The position numbers and the translations under genes were made by a program. Under the pieces are notes generated by a model. That model was given only the letters and a program-made list of their open reading frames with translations. It was not told the DNA's origin and did no database searches. Source: VXNF01 sp964291305 (GTDB lineage: Bacteria; Actinomycetota; Acidimicrobiia; Acidimicrobiales; CATQHL01). From it: DNA of 64,000 nt. Numbering within the stretch: position 1 is the first letter of the stretch; each line of letters begins with the position of its first letter. Location: the NCBI GenBank assembly GCA_964291305.2, contig OZ219783.1, positions 2,232,001 to 2,296,000 of the forward strand, given 5' to 3'. Below, in pieces: positions 16,454 to 26,077 of this stretch.

Positions 16454-17872
16454 CTACTCGCCGCGGCGCCAGATCTCCAGGGCGGCTCGCATGGAAGGGT
16501 TAAGCCAGGCGTCGAAGCGCTTGCAGGCCGTCGAGACGGTATCGCGGAAGTTCACCTGGAACGGCTCTCGGGATACCACCTGATGGTCGAAGATATCTCC
16601 GCCTTGCTTGCAGTAGAAGATCAGAATCGCCGCCACCACGCCTTGGAAAGACTGCCCCACGCCGTGGAACGACAGCAGAATCTCCGACCGGCCCTTTGGG
16701 GAGTCCAGACCGATTCGGTTCCAGGCGCTGAAGTTGCGCAGGTTAGCGAAGTAGCCCTGACGCCTGACCCCATCAATGACCTGCTTGCGGTGCCAGTTGC
16801 GGCGTTCAGTGTGATTTGGCGGGGCGTAGTCGGCAAAGGCTCGGCGCTCTCCACTGCCGTCGTCGATTGCGTCGATCAAGTCCTGCTCTATGTCGGTCAC
16901 GCGCCCTCTGGCATGCCAGAAGACCTCGGTGGCCACGTTCACTGCGTCAGCAGACCTGTGCTGGAGCCTGGTGTTGCCCGTCCGAAACTGATCAGAGATG
17001 ACCGAGAGCACTCCCCGCAGATCATCAGGTCCGGTTGCCACACGGCCAAGCGCGCTGATTGCCTGCAGGAAGCTGCGGCGCTGGCAGGTCGTCACCACCT
17101 GGCTCAGTGCCCGTAACCCGTCATTACTGGCCGCATAACAGGCATCGGAGTAAACGCTGCGATCCTCCCGACGCACCGTCAACGGGAAGAGGTCGACCGC
17201 CATCAAGCTGAAAGAGGCCGCCGCCCTCGCCACCAGCTCGCTTATGGGACCGAATGAGTTCAGCCGACTAAGAGCGTGCAGCAACCAGGCCGCCACCAAC
17301 TCCGGAGCCAGCTCAGAACTCCGCAGGGGGATGGCATCAACGACCTGCTGCAGCTGCTCGAGGGTGTCGCTGCTGTCGCCACGGTCGCTGGCGTTGTCTT
17401 CGCTGGCGGCCTGCTCGTCTGTGGGTAGGTACTGCTCTACCACTAGCAGGCGCCGGTGTAGTTCGGCGATCAGCGCTGAATCCAACGCCGGCGGACTGGC
17501 GTCTTGGTCGTCCAACTGGTCCAGCAGCCACAGCACCACGTCCCGCAGCAGCGACAGGACCTCGACCTCCCACTGCTCCATATCTCCCACACCCGCAGCT
17601 TCTCGGGCGGCCTCGTCGAAACCGTTAGCCGCCAAACGGAAAGCGAAGCCCCTATCCAGGTCTACGATTCGCTCGGAGCCGGCTACCTCCAGCGCCCACT
17701 CTCGGGCCAGCCGAGCCTCCACCCCCACCAGCCGCTCGGGGTTCTCATCCAGACACAGATCCCGCACATCAGCCCACGCCTCTGCGATTGCGGCACATTC
17801 GCCGCTGGGTGCATCCCACTGGATCGCCGCAACATCTCCTAAAGCACCGTTGCCAGCCTGGCTATCGTTCAT
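16454..17872 (-). CDS. Protein of unknown function, 472 residues
   Basis: I do not recognise the family. The protein is soluble, acidic and rich in helices, with a Leu/Asp-rich segment (DVVLWLLDQLDDQD) and an Asp/Glu/Ser linker around residues 175-195. The C-terminal half is more basic and ends in LNPSMRAALEIWRRGE. No membrane segment, signal peptide or nucleotide-binding motif is visible. It stands alone between the prepilin peptidase, with which it converges, and the divergent topoisomerase genes. GC and codon use match its neighbours. Confidence 0.6.
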   Translation of the reverse strand: MNDSQAGNGALGDVAAIQWDAPSGECAAIAEAWADVRDLCLDENPERLVGVEARLAREWALEVAGSERIVDLDRGFAFRLAANGFDEAAREAAGVGDMEQWEVEVLSLLRDVVLWLLDQLDDQDASPPALDSALIAELHRRLLVVEQYLPTDEQAASEDNASDRGDSSDTLEQLQQVVDAIPLRSSELAPELVAAWLLHALSRLNSFGPISELVARAAASFSLMAVDLFPLTVRREDRSVYSDACYAASNDGLRALSQVVTTCQRRSFLQAISALGRVATGPDDLRGVLSVISDQFRTGNTRLQHRSADAVNVATEVFWHARGRVTDIEQDLIDAIDDGSGERRAFADYAPPNHTERRNWHRKQVIDGVRRQGYFANLRNFSAWNRIGLDSPKGRSEILLSFHGVGQSFQGVVAAILIFYCKQGGDIFDHQVVSREPFQVNFRDTVSTACKRFDAWLNPSMRAALEIWRRGE

Positions 17873-18154
17873 TGAACATCGTTTCGGTTATAAGACACGA
17901 AGGAAAATTTCGTATAGCTTAGCTAGCTCGTCGTACTTCGCTAGCCAACCTACAATGTATCAGGTTTTTGAGTATCAGATTCTTGGGAACTGCATAATCG
18001 CGCGTACCGTGCCACTCTGGCAGCTTCCGGCGCGCAAATCACCCGCCCAGGCCCGCCCGAGTGCTGAAATAGGACTGCCAAGGCACCATAGGTGTGTCAC
18101 CGGCCGCACGGATCGGCAACCAAGATCGCTAGAGCGCGCAGTGAGTAGCAGCCT
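17873..18154. other. Divergent intergenic region without a recognised gene
   Basis: A 282-bp gap between the unknown protein (minus) and the topoisomerase A gene (plus). The first 120 bp are AT-rich and contain AGCTTAGCTAGCTCG, a cluster of short AGCT palindromes. Both promoters must lie here, but no box is clear enough to mark. No small coding frame or RNA was found. Confidence 0.4.
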
Positions 18155-20632
18155 ATGAATACCCCGCAGACCTTGCAGTCCACGGCTAGCACAGCTTTTG
18201 CTGACGAAGTGCTCGAGGTGCCCATCGCTGAGGAGATGGCCGAGTCGTTTCTGGCCTACTCGCTCTCGGTGATTTGCTCCCGGGCGATTCCCGATGTGCG
18301 CGACGGGCTGAAGCCGGTGCAGCGCCGCATCTTGTACTCGATGCTGCGCATGGGTCTGCGTCCCGAGTCGCCGCACCGTAAGTGCGCCCGAGTGGTGGGC
18401 GACACGATGGGCAACTACCACCCCCACGGCGACGCCGCCATCTACGACGCGCTGGTGCGCATGGGACAGGACTTCACCCGGGGTGTGCCGCTGGTGGATC
18501 CCCAAGGCAACTTCGGCACCCTCGATGACCCGCCGGCTGCCGCCCGCTACACCGAGTGCCGGCTGGCCGCCGCGGCGATGGAGTTGCTCGACGAGCTGGA
18601 CGAGGACACGGTGGACTTCCGCTCCAGCTACGACGGCGAAACCTCCGAGCCGGTCTGCTTACCGGGTCGGCTGCCGAACCTTTTGGTGAACGGCACCAGC
18701 GGGATCGCCGTAGGTATGGCCACCAACATGGCTCCGCACAACCTTGCCGAGGTGTATGAGGCTGTGCGCCTGCAGCTGGCTGACCCGGACGTTTCGGTCG
18801 AGGATCTGCTAGCAGTGCTGCCAGGTCCCGATTTCCCCTCTGGTGGGCTGGTCCTAGATGACGGGATGGCCGAAATTTATGCCCGAGGGCGGGGCACGAT
18901 AAGGGTCCGGGCACGGGCAGAGATCATCGAAGTGGGACCCCGGCGTCAGGCCATCCGCGTCCTGGAGCTGCCCCCCCTAGTGGGGCCCGAGAAGGTGGTA
19001 GGGCGAATTAAGGAGGTAGTCGCCGCCGGGCGACTCGAAGGGGTGGAGGACGTCAAGAACCTCTCGGACCGCCACACCGGTTTGTGCATCCAGGTGGACT
19101 GCCGTCCCGGTACCGACGCCGCCGCCGTGCTGGCAAAGCTCTGGCGCCTAGCACCCCTGGAGGAGACGTTTGCGCTCAACAACGTGGTGCTGGCCGACGG
19201 GGTGCCGCTGACTTGCTCGCTGAAAGTCCTGCTAGGCCACTACATAGACCATCGCCTGGAAGTAGTGGTGCGGCGCACGCGCTACCGGGCCACCGCAGCT
19301 GAAAAGCGGCTTCACATCTTGGAGGGGCTGATAATCGCCCTAGACAACATCGAGCGGGTGGTGGCGATCATCCGCGGTAACCCCAGCGTCGAGGCGGCGC
19401 GGGAGGCGCTGTGCGAACAGTTGGACCTCAGCGAACTGCAGGCTGAGGCAATACTGGACATGCGGCTGCGACGACTGGTTGCCCTAGAACGCCAGCGGAT
19501 CATCGCCGAGGGAGACCAGCTAGTTACGGCCCTGGCTGAATACCGGGAACTGCTGGGCTCAGAGCAGCGCCGACGAGAGCTGGTGGTGACCGAACTGGGC
19601 GAGTTGGCAGAGCGCTTCGGCCGCCCGCGCCGCAGCCGGATCGTGCCCGCTAGCGAGGCTGAACTCACGGGCGCTGTGGCCTCGCTAGACACCCCAGATC
19701 CTGATAGCACCGCCGAGGCATGGCTGGTGACACTGTCGAGCAGCGGCCTGGTGGGCCGGTCACCGGTCAGCGCCGCTCGCCGGCGCAAACTGGGTCGCCA
19801 CGACTTGGTCCGCACTTCGGTGTTGCTGCCGGCGACGGGCACCGTCTGGGGGCTAACCAACTGGGGGCGGGCGGTGCCGGTGGCGGCATCGGAGATTCCC
19901 GAAGTGGCCGGACGAAGCCGCGGTGGCCCCGCTAGTGAGGTCTTATCGCTGGCCGGTGGCGAGCAAATCCGCGGTCTAGTAGCCATGCCGCAGCGGAACT
20001 CCACTGCCGGCAACAGCGGTGGAGACTCCAGCGGCGGGGACTTCGGCGACATCGTGCTGGTGACCCGCAACGGCGACGCCAAGCGACTAGCTGGTGAGGA
20101 ACTTTCGCTGGCTGCTCCGGCCGCCGCTCGAGAGGTCTTGTCGCTGAGCGACGGTGATGAAGTCGTCGCAGCTTTCGTCTGCCCGCCAGGGGCCGACATC
20201 ATGCTGGTGTCCTCCGACGGCTCGGTGCTTCGCAGCGCCGCTGAAGAACTGCCGCGCCGGCGCGCCGGCGCCCGCGGCAGCGGCTGCATGCGGTTGCGAC
20301 CTGGTGCAGCAGTGCTGAGGGCCGGCGTGCTATTCGGTGAGGCGTACGTGGTCGTGACAACCACCACAGGCGCAGCCAAGGCCACACCCGCCGATGACTT
20401 TTCCCCCGCCCGCCGGGGTGGCATGGGGGTGCGCGTCTGCTCGCTGCGGGCCGACGAGTCGCTGTGGGACGCCTACGTAGGGCCACTGGTGGATGTCTTC
20501 GTGCTGACCGGAGAACGGCCCGGCAGCCCTGACAGCGAGCCAGTTGCGTTTCCCTTTCCGACGACGCGGCGCGGCTTGGTCGCCCGCACGGGTCTCAAGC
20601 CGATCCTGGCTGTGGGCCAGCGACGGTGGTGA
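18155..20632 (+). CDS. Second type II topoisomerase subunit A (GyrA/ParC family)
   Basis: Protein of 825 residues that cuts and rejoins DNA together with the B subunit encoded next. It has the opening AEEMAESFLAYSLSVICSRA, the DGLKPVQRRILYSM motif, NYHPHGDAAIYDALVRMGQD, and the catalytic Tyr in AAARYTECRL near residue 130. The C-terminal 330 residues form a beta-pinwheel. A canonical GyrA box is not present; ARRGGMGVRV is the closest match. The residue at the quinolone-contact position after HPHGD is Ala, as in mycobacterial GyrA. The A-before-B order and divergent motifs in the B subunit suggest a topo IV-like or second gyrase pair rather than the dnaA-linked gyrase. Which activity it has cannot be decided from sequence. 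Confidence 0.88.
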   Translation: MNTPQTLQSTASTAFADEVLEVPIAEEMAESFLAYSLSVICSRAIPDVRDGLKPVQRRILYSMLRMGLRPESPHRKCARVVGDTMGNYHPHGDAAIYDALVRMGQDFTRGVPLVDPQGNFGTLDDPPAAARYTECRLAAAAMELLDELDEDTVDFRSSYDGETSEPVCLPGRLPNLLVNGTSGIAVGMATNMAPHNLAEVYEAVRLQLADPDVSVEDLLAVLPGPDFPSGGLVLDDGMAEIYARGRGTIRVRARAEIIEVGPRRQAIRVLELPPLVGPEKVVGRIKEVVAAGRLEGVEDVKNLSDRHTGLCIQVDCRPGTDAAAVLAKLWRLAPLEETFALNNVVLADGVPLTCSLKVLLGHYIDHRLEVVVRRTRYRATAAEKRLHILEGLIIALDNIERVVAIIRGNPSVEAAREALCEQLDLSELQAEAILDMRLRRLVALERQRIIAEGDQLVTALAEYRELLGSEQRRRELVVTELGELAERFGRPRRSRIVPASEAELTGAVASLDTPDPDSTAEAWLVTLSSSGLVGRSPVSAARRRKLGRHDLVRTSVLLPATGTVWGLTNWGRAVPVAASEIPEVAGRSRGGPASEVLSLAGGEQIRGLVAMPQRNSTAGNSGGDSSGGDFGDIVLVTRNGDAKRLAGEELSLAAPAAAREVLSLSDGDEVVAAFVCPPGADIMLVSSDGSVLRSAAEELPRRRAGARGSGCMRLRPGAAVLRAGVLFGEAYVVVTTTTGAAKATPADDFSPARRGGMGVRVCSLRADESLWDAYVGPLVDVFVLTGERPGSPDSEPVAFPFPTTRRGLVARTGLKPILAVGQRRW

Positions 20633-22719
20633 GGATGGGCCAGCAGGCCGAACAGGCACCGCTGCAACTGATCGACCCGGCAGCGGGCCCAGCGCCGGCC
20701 GGCAGCAGCTACGACGCCGACTCTATACAAACCCTGGAGGGGCTCGAGGCCGTGCGCAAACGGCCCGGCATGTACATCGGGGGCACTGGCAGCGACGGGC
20801 TCATGCACCTGGTGTGGGAGCTAATCGACAACAGCGTGGATGAAGCCGCGGCCGGCCACGCCCGCCGGATAGATGTGACCTTCGGCGGCGACAACTCGGT
20901 GACCGTGCGCGACGACGGTCGCGGTATCCCCATCGGCAAACCTCCGGGGCGGGACATCTCTGCAGTGGAGGTGGTTTTCGCCGAACTGCACGCTGGAGGC
21001 AAGTTCGGCAACGGCACCGGCGCCTCGGCCTACGCCGCCAGCGGCGGGCTGCACGGCGTGGGTGCCTCGGTGGTCAACGCCCTGTCTAGCCGGATGCGGG
21101 TGGAAGTGGGGCGCGACGGCCACGTCTGGCAGCTGGACTTCTCTAATCAGCAGCCAGGACGGCTAAACAACGATGGCTTTAGACCCTCACACGAGCTTCT
21201 GCGTCTGAAACCCACCCGCCGCTGCTTCACTCAGGTGCGGTTCTGGCCCGACTGGGAACTCTTCGACAAGGGAGCCTCTTTCGACTTCGCCGCCACCCGT
21301 GAGCGGGTTCGTCTAATGTGCCACCTAGTGCCCGGTCTGCGGGTAAAGCTCAACGACCGCCGCCGCGGCGCCGAAAACGAACCTTTCGACTTTCGCTCCG
21401 AGCGAGGGCTAAGCGGGCTAGTAGCCGAGTTAGCCGGCAAGGGCGCCTTGACCCGCGTCATCGAAGTAGCCGGCGGTGGGAGTTTCGAAGAAAAGGTGCC
21501 GCTGGATGGCAAGCTCACCACCGTTCAGCGGGAATGTTCGGTGTCGGCGGCCTTGCAGTGGACCCAGAGTTATGCCAGCCAAGTACGGAGCTTCGTCAAC
21601 ACCATCCCCACGCCTGCTGGAGGTACGCACTTGGCGGGCTTCGAACGGGCTCTCACCCGGGCGGTCAACGATGTGCTGCTAGAGGGCTCAAAGCGCCGGG
21701 GCCGCTCCGGCGAGCGAGCCGGGCGGGAAGAGGTTCAGGAAGGTCTCGTGGCCGCCCTGCAGGTGGTTCTGCCCGAGCCACAGTTCCGGGGCCAAACCAA
21801 GCAAGAACTCGGCACCCCGGCGGTGCAGTCGATCGTCTACGAAGCCGTCAAGTCGGCGCTGACCGAGTGGTTCACCAGCGAGGGACCCCGCAGCAGCGTC
21901 TCGGCCCTCAGGGCCAAGATCACCGCAGCCGTAGAAACCCGGGCGGCGTCACGGCGCTTGCAGGCCGACCGGCGCAAGGCTTCGTCGCTGGGCTCTGCTG
22001 GCCTGCCGGACAAGCTGGCCGACTGTCGGGTGCACGGACCCAACAGCGAGCTGGTAATCGTGGAGGGCGAGTCAGCGGCTGGGCCAGCCAAAGCGGGCCG
22101 TAACGCCCACAATGTGGCCATCCTGCCCTTGCGGGGCAAGTTGGTGAACGCTGCCAAGGCCTCGTTACGCCAAGTGCTGGACAACGCCGAAGCTCAGGCA
22201 CTTTTCCAGTCGGTGGGCGCCGGGGTGGGCGCCGACTTCGATCCGGGGGCCGCCCGCTACGGGCGCATAGTGATCCTGTGCGACGCGGATGTGGACGGCA
22301 GCCACATCCGCTGTCTGCTGTTAACGCTGATCCACACCTACATGCGGCCGCTGCTGGAAGAAGGGCGAGTCTTCGCCGCCCAGCCGCCGCTTTACACCAC
22401 TCGGGTCGGCAAGCAGATCTTCCGAGCCTTCAGCGACGCTGAGCGAGACAAAATCGGCGAGCGCCTAGCCCAAAGACGCTCCGGCGGTGCTGAGACGATT
22501 CGCTGGCAGCGTTTCAAGGGGCTCGGCGAGATGAACACCGACGAGTTGGCACATTGCGCGCTAGATCCGGCCACCCGCACGCTGCGGCGCATAACCCTGG
22601 CCGACGCCGAGGCTGCAGCTGAGTTGCTAGAGGTGCTGATGGGGTCGGACGTGGCGCAGCGCCGCGCCTACATTGGTAGCCACAGTCCTCTAGTAGACCC
22701 AGCCACGCTGGACATCTGA
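20629..22719 (+). CDS. Second type II topoisomerase subunit B (GyrB/ParE family)
   Basis: GHKL ATPase plus TOPRIM subunit of 696 residues if the GTG at 20629, which overlaps the upstream stop, is used; ATG 20635 is an alternative. The ATPase has ELIDNSVDEAAAGHARRI and DDGRGIPIG, and the transducer has the QTK loop (FRGQTKQELG). The TOPRIM domain has LCDADVDGSHIRCLLLTL. The usual EGDSAGGSA motif reads EGESAAGPA here, so the catalytic Glu is kept but the following residues differ. It also has the C-terminal RFKGLGEMN motif. It forms one operon with the A subunit. Confidence 0.88.
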   Translation: MRMGQQAEQAPLQLIDPAAGPAPAGSSYDADSIQTLEGLEAVRKRPGMYIGGTGSDGLMHLVWELIDNSVDEAAAGHARRIDVTFGGDNSVTVRDDGRGIPIGKPPGRDISAVEVVFAELHAGGKFGNGTGASAYAASGGLHGVGASVVNALSSRMRVEVGRDGHVWQLDFSNQQPGRLNNDGFRPSHELLRLKPTRRCFTQVRFWPDWELFDKGASFDFAATRERVRLMCHLVPGLRVKLNDRRRGAENEPFDFRSERGLSGLVAELAGKGALTRVIEVAGGGSFEEKVPLDGKLTTVQRECSVSAALQWTQSYASQVRSFVNTIPTPAGGTHLAGFERALTRAVNDVLLEGSKRRGRSGERAGREEVQEGLVAALQVVLPEPQFRGQTKQELGTPAVQSIVYEAVKSALTEWFTSEGPRSSVSALRAKITAAVETRAASRRLQADRRKASSLGSAGLPDKLADCRVHGPNSELVIVEGESAAGPAKAGRNAHNVAILPLRGKLVNAAKASLRQVLDNAEAQALFQSVGAGVGADFDPGAARYGRIVILCDADVDGSHIRCLLLTLIHTYMRPLLEEGRVFAAQPPLYTTRVGKQIFRAFSDAERDKIGERLAQRRSGGAETIRWQRFKGLGEMNTDELAHCALDPATRTLRRITLADAEAAAELLEVLMGSDVAQRRAYIGSHSPLVDPATLDI

Positions 22720-22769
22720 ACATCACCCGGGCTATCTACCTGGCCGCGGGCTAATAACCTGCCTGTCCT

Positions 22770-25466
22770 ATGACCTTCCCGGGACCCGAGGCACTAGGGC
22801 GGGGGTTGGTGGTGACTGCTGGAGCTTCTTTGAACGGCCAGTTAGCAGAGGCGCGCAACTGGGAGCGGGTGCGGATCGACACCGCGCTGCTAGCTGGCCA
22901 AGCTCTCGGCGAGACCATCGAAAAGTTGCACCGGGCTTGGGCTTGCCGACAGCGGGTGATCGTGGAGCTAGACCTGACAGCCGAGGAGCTTGCCTCACTG
23001 CGAGAGCCCGAGATTGTCGAGCAACCCGGATACCTGCTGGGCGCAGAGTTTTCCCTGCTGACCGAGCGGCTGCACTTCCTGCTGTGGCGCAACAACTACG
23101 ACGCCCGCAGTGGGGAGCCGGTGTGGTGGTGGGCGCACAAGGCCATCCGCCTGGGAGCGCGGCTGGGCGGGCGGGCCGACGTGATGCTGACCAACGGCAA
23201 CGAGGCGTGGATCGACGGCGGGCCGCGCCAACCGCTGGACCTCTCCGACGAGGCGAATATGGCTGTCGTAGCTGCCGAGTCGCTGAGTTTGAATCGCCTG
23301 GTGCCTCAGCCCCAGCCAGTAGCTGCCACAGGTGACGGCACGCTGCTAGCTCCCGACCAACAGTTGGCCGTCGAGCATTCCCGGGGCGCGCTGCGGGTAG
23401 TGGCACCCGCCGGCTCGGGCAAGACCCGCACCCTGACCTCCCGGCTGCTGCACCTGGTTGACGACCGTGGGGTGGAGCCCTCACTAATCACCGCGGTGGC
23501 CTACAACAGCCGGGCAGCAGAAGAAATGCGCCAGAGGCTGCAGCGACCGAAGCTACAGATCCGCACCATCCACTCCTTGGGTTGGCGGATCGTCCGCGAT
23601 CGCCGGCCCGACGCTGTCCTAATCGAAGAGCGGGAGGCTCGTAACCTGCTGCAACGGCTGCTGCCGCACACCCGAAAAGCCGGGCGTGACACCTTCGCGC
23701 CCTACCTCGAGGCCTTAGCCGACGTGAGAATCGCCCTTCAGCACCCAGAGCGGGTGGAGGTCGAGCGGAACGACGTGCCGGGGTTCGCCGGCGTCTTCGA
23801 GGCGTACCGTGCCTCGCTGGCCGACCGGGACAACTGCGACCACGACGAACAGGTCTATGAGGCCATCCGGCTGCTGCTGGTAGACCCCGAGTTGCGAGCC
23901 CGCTGGCAGCAACGCTGTCAACACCTGCTGGTGGATGAGTTCCAGGACCTCACGCCGGCTTACTTGTTGCTGCTGCGGCTACTAGCTTCGCCGGCGCTGA
24001 ACGTGTTCGGCGTGGGCGACGACGACCAGACCATCTACGGATTCGCCGGCGCCGACCCTGGGTTCTTGTTGCGTTATGAGCGGCTGTTTCCCGGCGCCGG
24101 CCAGGTCGCCCTGGAGGTGTCTTACCGTTGCCCGCCAACGGTGGTTGCCGCCGTGGGGCACCTACTGGCCAACAACGAGCGTCGGATTGCCAAGACGGTG
24201 CGCGCCGCGGCCATCGCTGACCCCGACGCCGACACCTTCAAGATCTTGCGAGTGCCCGACGAGGTAATGGCCAAAGAGGCCGCCGAGGTGGTTGCCGGCT
24301 GGTTAGCTGCGGGTACCGAACATTCCGACATCGTCGTGCTGGGACGGGTGAACTCCATGCTGCTGCCACCTCTGGCGGCGCTGAACGAGGCCGGAGTGGC
24401 TACCCGCTGTCGGCTGAAAACCACGTTACGCCGGCGAACCCTGGTGAGCGCTGCCCTGGCGTGGATACGGCTAGCTCTGCGGCCTGAAGCCATGAACTCT
24501 CACGACCTCATAGAGGCTGCCCGCCGACCCGGCCGGAAGATCAACCAGCTGTCCCGAGAGCTTCTGGGAGATGCTCCGGACCTTTCGCTGCAGCAGCTGA
24601 AAGGCCTCGGCTTGGGCCTGACCGAACGCCAAAGGGACTCCTGGGGCGACTTCGTGGCCGACATCAAGGCCGCAGCCCGACTAGTCGCCGGCGGCTGCGA
24701 CTCCCGGAGGATCGTGGACTTCTTGCTGCGGGAGGTGGGCCTGGGTCGAGCGGCCAGCTCGCTGGACTCTGGGCGCACCCGCCCCGACCGGGCGGCCCAC
24801 GTTGACGATCTGGTGGCACTGCGGCGGACCGCTGCCATCTACGGTGACCCCTCCAGCTTCGAGCGGCAACTGCTGGGACTGCTGCGGAACACATCCACAG
24901 AGGGCAATGGTGTCTTACTCACGACCATTCACCGGGTGAAGGGCCTGGAGTGGGATCGGGTGCTGGTGTTCGGCGCCGACAGGACCCTGCTGCCCCACCA
25001 TCTAGCAAGCGACATTGAAGAGGAACGCCGGGTGCTGCACGTTGCGGTCACCCGCGGCCGCAAACAGGTTGTGGTGCTGGCCGACGAGTCCAACCCTTCC
25101 CGCTTCTTAGCCGAGCTGGAGGGCCATCCAGCCCAGCCAGCCCCCAAAGCCGCAGAACTAGACCCGCAAACCGTGAAATCTCGCTTCCCGCGCCCATCGA
25201 GCCGGCCTGACCAGCCTGACCAAGCAGCCGAGGAGCCCTACGACATCGAGTTGTTCGAGGCGCTACGCGTCTGGCGCTTGGAGGAAGCTCGGCGTCGTGA
25301 GGTCTCCGCTTTCATCGTGTTCTACGACCGAACCCTAAAGGAAATCGCCCGCCGTAAACCCACCACACGCTCAAACCTGGCCACAATCGCCGGCGTAGGG
25401 ACAAAGAAACTGAACGACTACGCCGAGACAGTCTTGGCGATCGTCCGAGCCCACAGCCGCAAATAG
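22770..25466 (+). CDS. UvrD/Rep helicase with C-terminal HRDC domain and N-terminal extension
   Basis: SF1A DNA helicase of 898 residues. The helicase core starts only near residue 195: Q motif and Walker A (APAGSGKTRTL, about residue 212), motif II (LLVDEFQDLTPAYL), motif III (GVGDDDQTIYGFAGADP), motif V (TIHRVKGLEWDRVLVFGAD) and motif VI (EEERRVLHVAVTRGRK). The last 70 residues (about 826-895) are an HRDC domain, as in mycobacterial UvrD2. The first 195 residues are not part of the usual family layout and carry WWWAHKAIRLGARLGG; I do not recognise them. The gene lies 50 nt after the topoisomerase B gene on the same strand, so co-transcription is possible. Confidence 0.88.
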   Translation: MTFPGPEALGRGLVVTAGASLNGQLAEARNWERVRIDTALLAGQALGETIEKLHRAWACRQRVIVELDLTAEELASLREPEIVEQPGYLLGAEFSLLTERLHFLLWRNNYDARSGEPVWWWAHKAIRLGARLGGRADVMLTNGNEAWIDGGPRQPLDLSDEANMAVVAAESLSLNRLVPQPQPVAATGDGTLLAPDQQLAVEHSRGALRVVAPAGSGKTRTLTSRLLHLVDDRGVEPSLITAVAYNSRAAEEMRQRLQRPKLQIRTIHSLGWRIVRDRRPDAVLIEEREARNLLQRLLPHTRKAGRDTFAPYLEALADVRIALQHPERVEVERNDVPGFAGVFEAYRASLADRDNCDHDEQVYEAIRLLLVDPELRARWQQRCQHLLVDEFQDLTPAYLLLLRLLASPALNVFGVGDDDQTIYGFAGADPGFLLRYERLFPGAGQVALEVSYRCPPTVVAAVGHLLANNERRIAKTVRAAAIADPDADTFKILRVPDEVMAKEAAEVVAGWLAAGTEHSDIVVLGRVNSMLLPPLAALNEAGVATRCRLKTTLRRRTLVSAALAWIRLALRPEAMNSHDLIEAARRPGRKINQLSRELLGDAPDLSLQQLKGLGLGLTERQRDSWGDFVADIKAAARLVAGGCDSRRIVDFLLREVGLGRAASSLDSGRTRPDRAAHVDDLVALRRTAAIYGDPSSFERQLLGLLRNTSTEGNGVLLTTIHRVKGLEWDRVLVFGADRTLLPHHLASDIEEERRVLHVAVTRGRKQVVVLADESNPSRFLAELEGHPAQPAPKAAELDPQTVKSRFPRPSSRPDQPDQAAEEPYDIELFEALRVWRLEEARRREVSAFIVFYDRTLKEIARRKPTTRSNLATIAGVGTKKLNDYAETVLAIVRAHSRK

Positions 25467-25469
25467 TTC

Positions 25470-25488
25470 ACCTCCATAGCTGGGAGGT
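25470..25488 (+). terminator. Short hairpin after the helicase gene
   Basis: ACCTCC and GGAGGT form a 6-bp stem around a 7-nt loop, starting 4 nt after the helicase stop and followed by TTCTC. It is weak for an intrinsic terminator but well placed. Confidence 0.4.
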
Positions 25489-25532
25489 TTCTCAAGCGAC
25501 GTTCTTAGCCTGCTGACGCCTAGGGTTTGGTT

Positions 25533-26030
25533 ATGGAACTGAGCGACGAACTCGTAAACCGGTTGACCTGGAAGATCCCGAACGCGTTGGCGCTGATCGG
25601 GTCTAGGGCGGGCGATGAACGTAACGGTATGACGGCGAGCTGGATCAGCCAGCTGTCCATGGAGCCGGTCCTGATCGGTGTCTCAGTAGACAACACCGCG
25701 GTGACGCACCGCCTGATCAGCCAGGGCGGTTCGTTCACCGTAAACCTGTGGGATGCTGAGCAAACCAGGGTGTTTGTGAAGTTCTCCAAGCCGGCGACCT
25801 ACGCCGACGGCACGCTGAACGGCCGGCCGGTGCAAGAGGCCACCACCGGAGCGCCGGTGTTTTCCGAGGCGATTGCCTGGCTGGACTGCGAAGTCCGTCA
25901 CTCCTGGGACCTGGGCACCCACACGCTGTTCGTGGGCGAACTGGTAGACGGCGGCATCAACGATGATGAGCCCCGGGCCGCCGCTATGAGCGACACCCGC
26001 ATGAAATACGGCGGGGTGAAGCGCCACTAA
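25533..26030 (+). CDS. Flavin reductase-like domain protein
   Basis: Protein of 165 residues with the split-barrel FMN-binding fold of flavin reductases. Typical elements are the WKIPNALALIGSRAGDERNG opening, GMTASWISQLSMEP with the T-A-S-W segment, LIGVSVDNTAVTHRLI and FTVNLWDAEQ, and LDCEVRHSWDLGTHTLFVGE near the end. Such proteins reduce flavin with NAD(P)H for partner monooxygenases or act on their own. ATG 25533 is chosen; AGGGT lies 7 nt upstream. It is not clearly in an operon, and its partner is unknown. Confidence 0.82.
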   Translation: MELSDELVNRLTWKIPNALALIGSRAGDERNGMTASWISQLSMEPVLIGVSVDNTAVTHRLISQGGSFTVNLWDAEQTRVFVKFSKPATYADGTLNGRPVQEATTGAPVFSEAIAWLDCEVRHSWDLGTHTLFVGELVDGGINDDEPRAAAMSDTRMKYGGVKRH

Positions 26031-26077
26031 TCACCCATCATGCCCTGTTATGTCCGCAAGGGGTCGGCTGAACCCGG

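Noticed and set aside
19312..20424. 370-residue antisense frame in the topoisomerase A gene
   Set aside because: Ser/Arg-rich shadow of a well-supported gene; no motif or start signal.
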